From Bacteroidales bacterium (GTDB taxonomy: Bacteria > Bacteroidota > Bacteroidia > Bacteroidales > UBA3824), in the NCBI GenBank assembly GCA_017394445.1, contig JAFPYT010000230.1:1-36878 (forward strand): 36,878 nt of DNA, in the 5' to 3' direction. The notes beneath the pieces are model-generated. The model was not told where the DNA came from. It ran no database searches and saw only the letters and a program-made list of their open reading frames with translations. This document shows positions 23,887 to 32,555 of this stretch, one piece after another. Both the position numbers and the translations under genes were made by a program. Numbering within the stretch: the first letter of the stretch is position 1; each line of letters opens with the position of its first letter.

Positions 23887-26643
23887 ATGAAATTCAGATC
23901 AGACTTTGTAACCAATTCAAGCAGCAGTTCATTTGTTGTAAAAATATTATTCGAGTTGAACAACGGAAAAAAAGTTTCGTTTTCGGGCGAAGGTTATACC
24001 GACGAAACTGGCGTTATCGATTACTTTACCCAAAATGCCATTATAACAGTAAGTCCGCGCCAACTCGGTATGGCAAAAGATTTAGAAAGCCTTATCCAAC
24101 TGCTTGCCAACGGTGTGTTAGATGCCGACTGGGACGGCAACGGAACCAAGATTTTTGCCCAGCACAGCAAGGTAAAAAGCGACTGCGGCAACTGCACCAC
24201 GCGCGACCCATACAAATTTATCGACAAAATCCGCGAGTCGGTGTCGTCAATCGACGACATAAAAAAAATCACCATTTCGAGCAAAGAATCCAACACGGAT
24301 GATTATGTAAGAAATTTTTACTACAACCGCCTCACCAACGAATACACCTGCAAAATCCAAGGCAAAGAGATGGACGTGGCAGGTTCGCACGGCGGCGACA
24401 TCCGTTTCGATGACGCTGATTTGGCAAAAGGTTACAAAGAATATTTCAAAAAACTCCAAAAAGCCGAAAAAGCCGAAGCCAAAAAAACAGCGGCTAAGCA
24501 TAAAGACAGTGATCCAAGATTAATAGAAAGCATAAAAGGTGTAAAAGATATTTTCTTGTACAACGGAGAGACGGTTATTGTTTTCGACGACAAAATAACG
24601 ATAGGCGGCAAAACAATTCCCTGTTCCAAAGGCACTTGCTACGTCAAAGGCGGCGTATTATATTTCGAAGATTATGATTCTGAAAAAGATAATTCCACAT
24701 TTTACCGCTACAACGGCAATGAATTTGTAACAGATGAATTTAGATACAACAACAATGAAAAATACTACTCGCCAAACCATAGTTCGTCGACACTCCGCAA
24801 AGACGACACTATGTATATATCTATCAAAGAGTTCGATCAAGAAAACATCACTGAAATAAAATTCGACAAAAAAATATACTTTGTGGATTACGACTATAAA
24901 AACAAGGTAATTTTTATTGAGCAACCAAGAAACAACAAATACCTTTTCTACTCCAAAACAGGCGAGTTGCTTTGGGAATATACCCAAAACGAAGAATACG
25001 AATACGACGAACGCAAAGTAATCATTGTAGACGGCATTGTAGTGATACCCTCATCCAAAGAAGAATACCCGCATCTTGATATGTTAGAGGGATTCGACAT
25101 CAAAACCGGCAAAAAACTTTGGGAGTTAACCGACGATACACGATGCATTACCCATTATACAGTAGGTCCTGAAAATATGCTCTATTCGCTCAACTTTTAT
25201 CATTGCAGCGACCATCGCATAGAACTTCATCTTTATCAACTAAATCCCTATACCGGCGAAGCAGATGTAAAAACGCTAAAAGTAGGCGATCATTGGAACA
25301 ATATCTCCGCATACAATAATACTATTTGTGGCGATAAACTCTACTATTTTAATGGTCGCTACGAAGACGGATGCTCTTTTGGCGTGGTAGACCTCAACAC
25401 CAAAGAAGTTTTAGTGGATATACCAATGAAATTACCCGAAGGCATACGCTCAGGCACGGTTGTAGTCTCCAACAACAAAGTCTACGTAAAAATTCCCAAA
25501 CTGTTAAAAATATACGACAACAATCTTGTACTTAAAACCGACCTATTTCCCGACGACGGCAGCAAAATTATTTTGTTAGAGAAAAAAAGCGGAATAAAAA
25601 ACTATCTTTGGCACAATGGTGAAGAAGTTCTCGTTTTCGACGACAAAATTGTGATAGGCAACAAAACATTACCATCAAACACCACAGGCAAATACTACGA
25701 AGGAAACGGCGTATTATACCTCAAAGAATCCAATCCCGAAGCCGACAAACCACCCGTTTACCGTTTTGAAAACAACAAAATGGTGGAGGTTAAGGTAAAA
25801 ACCGACCAAAAACGTTACCGCTTCGATGGCAATCAGTTCATTAAAGATGAATTCAAATACGACCGTCAGCAATACCATTCGCCCCATCATAGTTCCTCAT
25901 ACGAATATATCAACGGACGTGTATGCATCCAACTAAAAACCGACGGCAAAGAATACGCTTTTGATTTTGAATCCGACAAAGAATATTTTATACTCCATTA
26001 CAACTGCAAACACGACATATTGGTATTGGCATTCGACAAATTCACCGGCTACCGTTTCTACTCCAAAACAGGCTCTCTTATTTGGGAGTATAAAGTGAAA
26101 CAAGGCTTTGTGAGCGATGTGGAAGGCGTGTCGTTTACCGACGATATAGTAATAATTTACAGCCGCGACATTGAAGACCATCGTACTCTTGAAGGATTCA
26201 ACATCCAAACTGGCGAAAAACTCTGGGAAACCAACGAAAATATCTTCGATGAGCAATATATCAACTGTCAAGACAATATGATGTATGCGCTCAATTCTTG
26301 TGGTATCTTGCGTTCTGCCGAATTTATGTTGAATCTCTACACATTGAATCCGCTCACGGGCGAAACCACCCTTAAATGCCTTGAACAAGCACGGCACTGG
26401 TCGGATGTTTACACCGGCAACACAATCAAAATTGGCAACTATATTTACTACCTAAACGCCCGCTCCTACGACGGATGTTCGTTAGGCAAAGTAGATATGC
26501 GCACCCAAACAGTGTTACAAGACATTCCGTTAGACATCCCCGGCGGCCACAAACCCTCCTCCCCCATTGCCACCGACACCACAATCAACGTTTTTATACC
26601 TGAATTAAAAGAAGTGAGGATATATAGGAAGGGGAATGGATGA
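23887..26643 (+). CDS. Large protein with N-terminal serine-run tag (FVTNSSSSSF) and two tandem propeller-like halves
   Basis: 918 residues. The protein begins MKFRSDFVTNSSSSSFV: five serines at 11-15 set in a conserved-looking frame rather than a signal peptide. Residues about 16-205 form an N-terminal domain (Cys100 and Cys103 in DCGNC, HGGDIRF) ending in a charged helix (KKLQKAEKAEAKKTAAKH). Then two homologous halves follow, about 218-560 and 568-916. Shared landmarks: VFDDKI(T/V)IG, SP(N/H)HSSS, F(Y/R)FYSKTG, EGF(D/N)I(K/Q)TG(K/E)KLWE, L(Y/T)LNP(Y/L)TGE, and YFN/YLN with DGCS(F/L)G. TGKKLWE-type strands suggest PQQ-like beta-propeller blades. There is no secretion signal, so it is likely cytoplasmic. 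It is the last gene of the group, converging on the Fic gene with 6 nt between ends. Confidence 0.8.
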   Translation: MKFRSDFVTNSSSSSFVVKILFELNNGKKVSFSGEGYTDETGVIDYFTQNAIITVSPRQLGMAKDLESLIQLLANGVLDADWDGNGTKIFAQHSKVKSDCGNCTTRDPYKFIDKIRESVSSIDDIKKITISSKESNTDDYVRNFYYNRLTNEYTCKIQGKEMDVAGSHGGDIRFDDADLAKGYKEYFKKLQKAEKAEAKKTAAKHKDSDPRLIESIKGVKDIFLYNGETVIVFDDKITIGGKTIPCSKGTCYVKGGVLYFEDYDSEKDNSTFYRYNGNEFVTDEFRYNNNEKYYSPNHSSSTLRKDDTMYISIKEFDQENITEIKFDKKIYFVDYDYKNKVIFIEQPRNNKYLFYSKTGELLWEYTQNEEYEYDERKVIIVDGIVVIPSSKEEYPHLDMLEGFDIKTGKKLWELTDDTRCITHYTVGPENMLYSLNFYHCSDHRIELHLYQLNPYTGEADVKTLKVGDHWNNISAYNNTICGDKLYYFNGRYEDGCSFGVVDLNTKEVLVDIPMKLPEGIRSGTVVVSNNKVYVKIPKLLKIYDNNLVLKTDLFPDDGSKIILLEKKSGIKNYLWHNGEEVLVFDDKIVIGNKTLPSNTTGKYYEGNGVLYLKESNPEADKPPVYRFENNKMVEVKVKTDQKRYRFDGNQFIKDEFKYDRQQYHSPHHSSSYEYINGRVCIQLKTDGKEYAFDFESDKEYFILHYNCKHDILVLAFDKFTGYRFYSKTGSLIWEYKVKQGFVSDVEGVSFTDDIVIIYSRDIEDHRTLEGFNIQTGEKLWETNENIFDEQYINCQDNMMYALNSCGILRSAEFMLNLYTLNPLTGETTLKCLEQARHWSDVYTGNTIKIGNYIYYLNARSYDGCSLGKVDMRTQTVLQDIPLDIPGGHKPSSPIATDTTINVFIPELKEVRIYRKGNG

Positions 26644-26649
26644 TATTAA

Positions 26650-27528
26650 TTATATTCCAAAATAATTGAACAATGCTTGGTAATTATCCTGTGCCGACAG
26701 ACAAGTGTCGGTGAGGTAGCCGTTTGTTTGTCCCCAATTTTGAAGTCCGCGATAATAAAACAGTCGCAAATCTTCGGTAATTATAAACGGAACAATCCCG
26801 CTTTGAAGGCATTGCCAAAGTATCAACAATCGCCCAATACGTCCGTTGCCATCTTGAAATGGATGTATGCGTTCAAATTCCACGTGGAAATCCAAAATGT
26901 TTTCAAGAGCAACTGTTTTTATCTTGTAATACTTTGAAAGCAAAGATTTTAACCTTTTGTGGACATCTTCGGGACGAGCGGTTTCTTCGCCGCCCACCTC
27001 GTTGGCAAGCCGCTTATAATCACCTACTGCAAACCAAGATTTTTGACTATCGGAAGTGTTGGTTTTCAGAATTTTATGAAGTTGTTTTATGTGAATTTCG
27101 GTGATTTGGTCGGTTGCGTTGTCTATGATATAATCAATACAGCGAAAATGGTTGACAGTTTCCATAATATCATCAATACGGGTGTCTTCCGAAGTGATTC
27201 CGAGCGTGTTGGTTTCAAAAATAAACCTCGTTTGCTCTTTGGTTAGACGGCTGCCCTCGATATGATTTGAATTGTAGGTTAAATCAATTTGCGTGCGGTG
27301 GTAGATTCCGCCTTTGAGATGCGCCTCTTTTTCCTGACGCATACGTTGGAGCAACGGCGAAATACGCGCCTTGTTTTTCTTAGACGGCAACACAGCATCA
27401 GCGGGAATGTTCCAAGTTTTTCCCGTCAAGAATGCTCCATCTATCTTGTTTTCAGCACAATAATTTCTTACTGTTCTTTCGCTGACGCCATACTTCTCGG
27501 CAAATTTAACCACTGAAATATATTCCAT
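26650..27528 (-). CDS. Fic-family AMP-transferase with N-terminal HTH
   Basis: 292 residues from the ATG at 27528 (MEYISVVKFAEKYGVSERTV), chosen over the frame's earlier start because it begins the helix-turn-helix, lies beside the operator repeats and gives a normal domain. Residues 1-45 form an excisionase/MerR-like DNA-binding HTH (TVRNYCAENKIDGAF). Residues 87-92 (SNHIEG) match the class II inhibitory motif (S/T)xxxE(G/N). The Fic core HPFQDGNGRIGR (222-233) has every catalytic residue. The enzyme should transfer AMP to a target protein and be held off by its own inhibitory helix. It lies downstream of the DUF262/PLD genes but has its own promoter, and probably represses itself. Confidence 0.92.
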   Translation of the reverse strand: MEYISVVKFAEKYGVSERTVRNYCAENKIDGAFLTGKTWNIPADAVLPSKKNKARISPLLQRMRQEKEAHLKGGIYHRTQIDLTYNSNHIEGSRLTKEQTRFIFETNTLGITSEDTRIDDIMETVNHFRCIDYIIDNATDQITEIHIKQLHKILKTNTSDSQKSWFAVGDYKRLANEVGGEETARPEDVHKRLKSLLSKYYKIKTVALENILDFHVEFERIHPFQDGNGRIGRLLILWQCLQSGIVPFIITEDLRLFYYRGLQNWGQTNGYLTDTCLSAQDNYQALFNYFGI

Positions 27529-27589
27529 TATCGGCAAGTTTTGTTTAAAAATATGGAGCAAATATAATGATTTTTGCCGATAGCGGCAA
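27529..27589 (-). promoter_or_regulatory. Promoter and repeated TGCCGATA operator of the Fic gene
   Basis: On the minus strand: TTG (27589-27587), 20-nt spacer, TATATTTG (27566-27559). Three octamers lie here: TGCCGATA at 27575-27582 on the plus strand, TGCCGCTA at 27588-27581 on the minus strand (together a TTGCCG-ATAG-CGGCAA palindrome in the spacer), and TGCCGATA at 27536-27529 on the minus strand, directly touching the start codon. This fits autoregulation by the Fic protein's own HTH. Confidence 0.55.
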
Positions 27590-27611
27590 GTTTTTGATTG
27601 GATTTATTGTT

Positions 27612-28124
27612 TCAAGCCACTGGGTCAGCGCAAAAATCTCTGCGTTTGCAGGATTTGCAATGCTTGCCCATCCAAACTTCGTCGAATTGGTTCATTGCCT
27701 GTTCAACGATTTCGGGGTCATCGGTCAAGATACCGGCTTCAAAATTTCTACGATGGTCGGTTTTCATACCGATGCCCGCCCCTGTAAGATTTGCGCTGCC
27801 TACATATACTTCCTTACAATCGAAAACAAACATTTTGAAATGTACACGCGGGCACAGCACTCTTTCCAAACGGTCGTAAAGCACGGGATATTTATCAAAA
27901 TCCTCGCGAAAGTTTTGCCCCGGCTCCTTTGCGTGAATAAGCCGCACCTCTACACCTCGCTTAATAAGTTGGGCAATCAACCACAGAAACGGCTTCTTCT
28001 CCTTGCCCGAATCCACCTAAAGGTCTTTGATGTCGGCAGTACCAATCCAAAGAGTGCGCTTCACGTCGAAGCAACGAGAGAGGACGCGGTGGTAGTGGTC
28101 GGTGTTGGAGATGTAGGTGAGCAT
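27612..28124 (-). pseudogene. PLD-superfamily nuclease interrupted by one amber codon
   Basis: 170 codons from ATG 28124 (MLTYISNTDHYHRVLSRC) to the stop at 27612, broken by one in-frame TAG at 28019-28017 (codon 36, between ADIKDL and VDSGKEKK). The remainder keeps a complete HKD motif (VHFKMFVFDCKEVYVGSANL, then TGAG), an RRNFEAGILTDD segment and a C-terminal Cys cluster (CKSCKRRDFC), possibly zinc-binding. Single-HKD proteins of this size act as dimeric nucleases or phosphodiesterases. It starts 4 nt after the second DUF262 gene. The codon hit is one base from Tyr (TAT/TAC), so a simple point mutation is enough. A GTG at 28016 could restart translation. Confidence 0.85.
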
Positions 28125-28128
28125 AATA

Positions 28129-30417
28129 TTATGATTGAAGACCTTTATATTCTTTGATACAACGGTCTAGTTCGTTTTTCAGTGTATATGTATCCTTGAA
28201 AGAATGTTGGTTATTTCCATTGTAATTAGAATGTAACCCATTTTTCCATAAATTATTCAAATGCTCATCATACATATCAACCCAATCATTCAATTGCCAA
28301 CGAAATTTGTGATTCCTGTATTCAAACTCAATAAACAATCCCTTCCACACCTTCGGCACGTCTATTTTATTTTCTATAAATAATTGATTTAAAAGGTTCA
28401 AACGATTCTGAAAAAAATCACTTCCAACAACATAAGAGTAATATCGATAATAGCCTCCCCTTTTCTCATAATTAGACAAAATAACAAATTCATTTTCACA
28501 TCCCCAATTGAGGTGAAGCCAATAATCAGGATGCTGTTCACATAAAAGAATTAAATGCTCTTTCAGCAATGACGGTTCTGATTTATGTTCAGGATTATTA
28601 AGAATTTCGTGAACCTTGGAAGGAAAACATAAAAGCAACATTCTCAGATTAGTATCATCATTTGATAACGTTACTTTACTAAAAAGTTCTTTAATATCAT
28701 CATCTTTATAAAACGAAATCATTGTTTTAATAGTATGGCGATTTCCTTTATTTTCCGGAATTAAGGATTTAACATTATTCCATTTTGAATTAAAATCAAT
28801 CCAATTGATATTTCCATCTCCATCAGTAAATAAAAATCGAATCGCTCCTTTAAAGAAAGCATATTTTTCAGCATCTATGATTTTAGATTCCCAATCATTA
28901 CCACAATTTACGATTTGTTTTGCTTTGTCAACTTCTTCTTTAATCTGCTCTTGCACGGCATCAGAACGGATTTTTAAGTTTCCATCAGCCAAATATTCAT
29001 AAATATTATGGGCACCCTCAGATATTTCATCTATCAAACGCATAGCAGCAATCATAGAAGGTACACTACTAATGTTTGTATTTTCAACAATATTCCACAC
29101 AACTCGCATCCACCGCTTAAAGGTATTTCCATCAAATCTACCTTTTTCAAAATAACGACATACTGCAAAAAAAACTACTCGTTCTTTTTGACCTAATGTA
29201 GTAATTGTACTACCAATATATTGGGGAATAAACTGAAATTTTGAGTAAACCCATTGTGGAAAGTAATCGTTAATATTTACCGCTACACTTATATAATTAT
29301 TCAATATATCTCTTAATGATGCAAATACCTTATAAGGTATACATCCACTCAAATATTGATAATTGCTAATACTATCATATTTTATTATTGAATCATCACT
29401 TTGTTTGCCATATAAATATGAAAAACAAAAGTTCTTTTCTATTTCAACGGCTGAATAACAATATTTCTTTTTGTCATTTTTTTGACCAATCAATGCGGCA
29501 AGAATAAATCTATTTATAAAAGCATAATAAATAGCATCGATTTTATTGTCCTGACTTTTATTTTTCCAAAAAATATCTGTCCAAGTCGTATCTAATTTGA
29601 TAGGAAGACCATCAGTTTCATCTAATAATGATTTCCATTTTTCCCTTTCTTCATTTTCTGTATTTGACTGTTCTGTTATATATCCAATCAAATCAGCCTT
29701 AAAATTCTCGAAACTCGTCAATTGTTTTCCACGAGCGTTCATTTTAATATACAGGTCATCAGTCCGACCAAAGTCTTCAAGTGATAAATGATAGAAAACA
29801 ATAGGACATCGGTCACTTATAAGTTTATTCCAATACTTATTATTATATTCATTATCCGGCGTATCTTTAAAAAGATTTTCTAATCCATCAATAATATCTT
29901 CGTTTTTATTGTATTTCCCCTTCGTGCCGCCAAGCATCCCCAGCATTGATTGAATTGTCGGATCTTGCTTCCAACCATAATAAAACCACGTCCGATTTGT
30001 TATAAAACCAACGATATCACCACCTTTAAAATCTTCAAAATGAGTAGGTTTACATAAGTTTTGACAGAATTCACGTGATGAAATTCGAGTTTCATATGTA
30101 AAATTGCGAAAAAATTTACAATTCACTTCGTTTAGTTGCTTTGCTCGTAACGCAATATACCAATGTAAAAGCCATAGTGTAGTTAACCTTTGCTGACCAT
30201 CCAATGGATTGATTCTGTCATTTTCTACTGAACCATAGACAAAATCAAGTTTCATTTCCGCATTATCTTTGTCATCCAAATGCTTTTTTAAATCACGCAA
30301 AAAATTTTTACGCAAGGTTTCTTCACCAAGACGACCTTGTGCATAATCTCGCTGAATAATTGGAATTTCAATTATATTTTCTTTGATATAATTCCAAAAT
30401 GTTGTCTTATTTTCCAT
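28129..30417 (-). CDS. DUF262-family protein (without HNH), 762 aa
   Basis: Starts MENKTTFWNYIKENIIEIPI. The DUF262 (ParB/sulfiredoxin-like, GmrS-type) domain fills the N-terminal about 260 residues. IPIIQRDYAQGR is the entry motif, NPLDGQQRLTTLWLL the nucleotide-site motif, and KMNARGKQLTSFENFKADL the second family motif. The remaining about 500 residues are helical and unrecognised, with no HNH (DUF1524) motif visible, so any nuclease function would need a partner. It begins 3 nt after the DUF262-HNH gene, which suggests a two-subunit NTP-dependent restriction or sensing machine. AT-rich codon use contrasts with the housekeeping genes and suggests transfer. Confidence 0.85.
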   Translation of the reverse strand: MENKTTFWNYIKENIIEIPIIQRDYAQGRLGEETLRKNFLRDLKKHLDDKDNAEMKLDFVYGSVENDRINPLDGQQRLTTLWLLHWYIALRAKQLNEVNCKFFRNFTYETRISSREFCQNLCKPTHFEDFKGGDIVGFITNRTWFYYGWKQDPTIQSMLGMLGGTKGKYNKNEDIIDGLENLFKDTPDNEYNNKYWNKLISDRCPIVFYHLSLEDFGRTDDLYIKMNARGKQLTSFENFKADLIGYITEQSNTENEEREKWKSLLDETDGLPIKLDTTWTDIFWKNKSQDNKIDAIYYAFINRFILAALIGQKNDKKKYCYSAVEIEKNFCFSYLYGKQSDDSIIKYDSISNYQYLSGCIPYKVFASLRDILNNYISVAVNINDYFPQWVYSKFQFIPQYIGSTITTLGQKERVVFFAVCRYFEKGRFDGNTFKRWMRVVWNIVENTNISSVPSMIAAMRLIDEISEGAHNIYEYLADGNLKIRSDAVQEQIKEEVDKAKQIVNCGNDWESKIIDAEKYAFFKGAIRFLFTDGDGNINWIDFNSKWNNVKSLIPENKGNRHTIKTMISFYKDDDIKELFSKVTLSNDDTNLRMLLLCFPSKVHEILNNPEHKSEPSLLKEHLILLCEQHPDYWLHLNWGCENEFVILSNYEKRGGYYRYYSYVVGSDFFQNRLNLLNQLFIENKIDVPKVWKGLFIEFEYRNHKFRWQLNDWVDMYDEHLNNLWKNGLHSNYNGNNQHSFKDTYTLKNELDRCIKEYKGLQS

Positions 30418-30420
30418 ATC

Positions 30421-32334
30421 TTAACTCTCCAATTTTTTTATGCATTCTCTAATATCGTTTAGATAACCTTGCGCATCATCCTTAGTCCAATAATTAGAAT
30501 TGCTCATAACCGAGGAATAATATTTCATAAATATTTGTTTAGTGCAGGGTGGAACAAAAGAAGATTTTGCTTCGATTTCTTTACCAAGTAGCAATTGATT
30601 ATCATTGTTTAATTTCGGAATAGCAATTTTTTTGCCCTTATCCTTGCCAATAATGATACGTCGTTTGCCTGAAAAAATGGTGTTGCCATAACTATGATTT
30701 GTGGAAGAATCCAAAAGAGCATAATTCCAAATTCGATTTTTTGCATCTGGTGTCCAAGATTCAACATCAGGAATACGTTCTTTTATTTCTTCAAACAAAA
30801 CCCTCTTCTTGTTTTCATCATCTGATGCGAAATATTTCTGTATTTTTTCTTGAATAGAAATATCTGTACCAAGATATACATTCGATAACCACTCTTTTTG
30901 AGTATTATCGTCATCTTCATCGTTTGTAGTGTTGGAATTAATATGTTCTACTTCCCAATTTTCTCGTCTATACAAATGGAATGGAAACTTATAAAAAACA
31001 CCCAATCGATATTTTTCGTTATTTTGATTGATTAGATTCTGATTTATAACGGTTTGAATATTATGAAATAGCAGAATCGGTTTGCATTTATATTTGTCTG
31101 ACCCATCATCTTTATATTGAAAATCAAGCTCCGGACACATATCAATTTTCTTTTTGACTTCACTTTTAACGTAGTCAACAAAAGTTTTTTTCCCTTTCGA
31201 TTTATCCCATTCCTCTGTTAATGCTGATAGTGTATAATCATACTCTATCAAATAGCCTATATAATGATACAATAGCACATCATTGTACCATTCCATAAAT
31301 ATTTGGAAATAGTTTTTTATTTTTTCCCAACATAAAACAAACTTCATTTGGTCAATCTTGAAATACTCATAAAAATAGCGGAATGTTTTGTTTTCATCAG
31401 TACCTATGTTTTTCAATATTTCATTATTCAACATCAATTTATTTTGTTCACAAATAATATCAAATATGAAGTCAATACGAGTAGGACGATTATAGTCGTC
31501 TTTTTTGTGTAAAAATAGCCAAAACTCATCGTTTTGTAAAGAGTATTCAATGTTATCCCATTCACTTGCGATTTCTTGCTGTCGCAATTTCAAATGATTA
31601 TTGTCGGCAGTTTTAAAATTTGATCGATTCAGGAACAATGCCTTGATAAGTTCAGCATTCGTCAATGATATTTTTCCAACATTCAAGCGAGAGAACACTT
31701 TTATCGGGTCTTCATCTACCGATTCGTACCAAATGAATTGAACGTTATCCAGCAATAGGTTCTTATATTTTTCTTTATCAACACCTTTGTGTGCATAAAA
31801 CCAATTGTGAATAGTGCAATAAGCTATAAAAATATAATAAAAGTCAATATTGTCGTATTTATTATCTTCTTTCACAATTGTTTTAAATGTCTGTTTGATT
31901 TGTTCATCAGAATACGACTCCTCTCTTATTAATTCTTTAATTCTCAACAGAAAATCAGAGGAACCACTTCTTGTTTCATAAATAATAGTATAAGAGTCAT
32001 TCCCTGAATTTAAATAATAAAGCATAATAAAAATTGTAGTAATTCGCTGTTGTCCATCTATGACCTCCCACTCACCTTTAAGCAGATTTTCCACTTCTTT
32101 AATTGTATTGGCATCTTTTATTTTTTTGAGAATTTCCATCTCTCTTTTTTTCACTACTAATGGTTGCAAACAATAAAAACCACCTTGATTTAGTTTTTGA
32201 GAAAACTCATTTATATCATTCAGCAAGTCCTTTACCTGCTGCTCTGTCCACCTATACCCTCTTTGGTAAGATGGAATAAAGAACTTCATTCCAAGAAGTT
32301 CACTTATTTTTTTTAGTTTTATGCTATTATCCAT
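30421..32334 (-). CDS. DUF262-DUF1524 (HNH) protein, GmrSD/SspE-like
   Basis: 637 residues from the ATG at 32334 (MDNSIKLKKISELLG), which has an AAGGAA site just upstream; the longer frame would begin with TTG. The N-terminal DUF262 domain has FIPSYQRGYRWTEQQV and EVIDGQQRITTIFIML, the signature of the GmrS-type NTP-binding fold. SRLNVGKISLTNAELIKALF is the second motif. The C-terminal DUF1524 His-Me nuclease domain has NWEVEHINSNT (catalytic region), then IWNYALLDSSTNHSYGN and FSGKRRIIIG. Relatives include the modification-dependent GmrSD restriction enzyme and SspE. First gene of the minus-strand accessory run, strongly AT-rich. Confidence 0.88.
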   Translation of the reverse strand: MDNSIKLKKISELLGMKFFIPSYQRGYRWTEQQVKDLLNDINEFSQKLNQGGFYCLQPLVVKKREMEILKKIKDANTIKEVENLLKGEWEVIDGQQRITTIFIMLYYLNSGNDSYTIIYETRSGSSDFLLRIKELIREESYSDEQIKQTFKTIVKEDNKYDNIDFYYIFIAYCTIHNWFYAHKGVDKEKYKNLLLDNVQFIWYESVDEDPIKVFSRLNVGKISLTNAELIKALFLNRSNFKTADNNHLKLRQQEIASEWDNIEYSLQNDEFWLFLHKKDDYNRPTRIDFIFDIICEQNKLMLNNEILKNIGTDENKTFRYFYEYFKIDQMKFVLCWEKIKNYFQIFMEWYNDVLLYHYIGYLIEYDYTLSALTEEWDKSKGKKTFVDYVKSEVKKKIDMCPELDFQYKDDGSDKYKCKPILLFHNIQTVINQNLINQNNEKYRLGVFYKFPFHLYRRENWEVEHINSNTTNDEDDDNTQKEWLSNVYLGTDISIQEKIQKYFASDDENKKRVLFEEIKERIPDVESWTPDAKNRIWNYALLDSSTNHSYGNTIFSGKRRIIIGKDKGKKIAIPKLNNDNQLLLGKEIEAKSSFVPPCTKQIFMKYYSSVMSNSNYWTKDDAQGYLNDIRECIKKLES

Positions 32335-32522
32335 TTCCTTCAATTATTATTCTCTACAATTCTCTTGCGCAACCACGATATCGATTAGTGCGTGATGATT
32401 GGCGTTTAAATGATACCCGCAGGTTGCTGCCACAGTTTGCCGATGATGTAGCCATCAATTTTTTGCTATCGCAAATATAAACATTCTTTTTGAAAACAAC
32501 ATCGCTTTAATCATTTTTTTCC
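32335..32522. other. Divergent intergenic region with possible coding debris
   Basis: It separates the DUF262-HNH gene from the GNAT fusion gene. On the minus strand about 35 codons (to about 32345) read without a stop (TCGYHLNANHHALIDIVV). They have no start codon and no recognised relative, and may be the tail of a lost gene. No clear promoter for the DUF262 gene was identified. Confidence 0.3.
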
Positions 32523-32530
32523 TACCTTTG
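32523..32530 (+). promoter_or_regulatory. -7 promoter box of the GNAT fusion gene
   Basis: TACCTTTG exactly matches TAnnTTTG, 25 nt before the ATG at 32556, and is followed by GCCG like other boxes in the window. Confidence 0.5.
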
Positions 32531-32555
32531 CCGTGATTAAAATACCACACCCAAA

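Noticed and set aside
24021..25148. Several minus-strand frames opposite the serine-tag protein
   Set aside because: Antisense shadows. The plus-strand frame is continuous with clear internal repeats.
21301..28019. Genetic code with TAG reassigned to an amino acid
   Set aside because: Several intact genes (leuC, the patatin gene, the radical SAM gene, the 18038 gene) end in TAG at the expected family length.
27567..28157. Plus-strand frame of 196 codons across the PLD locus
   Set aside because: Antisense to the PLD nuclease, whose HKD motif and Cys cluster are clear on the minus strand.
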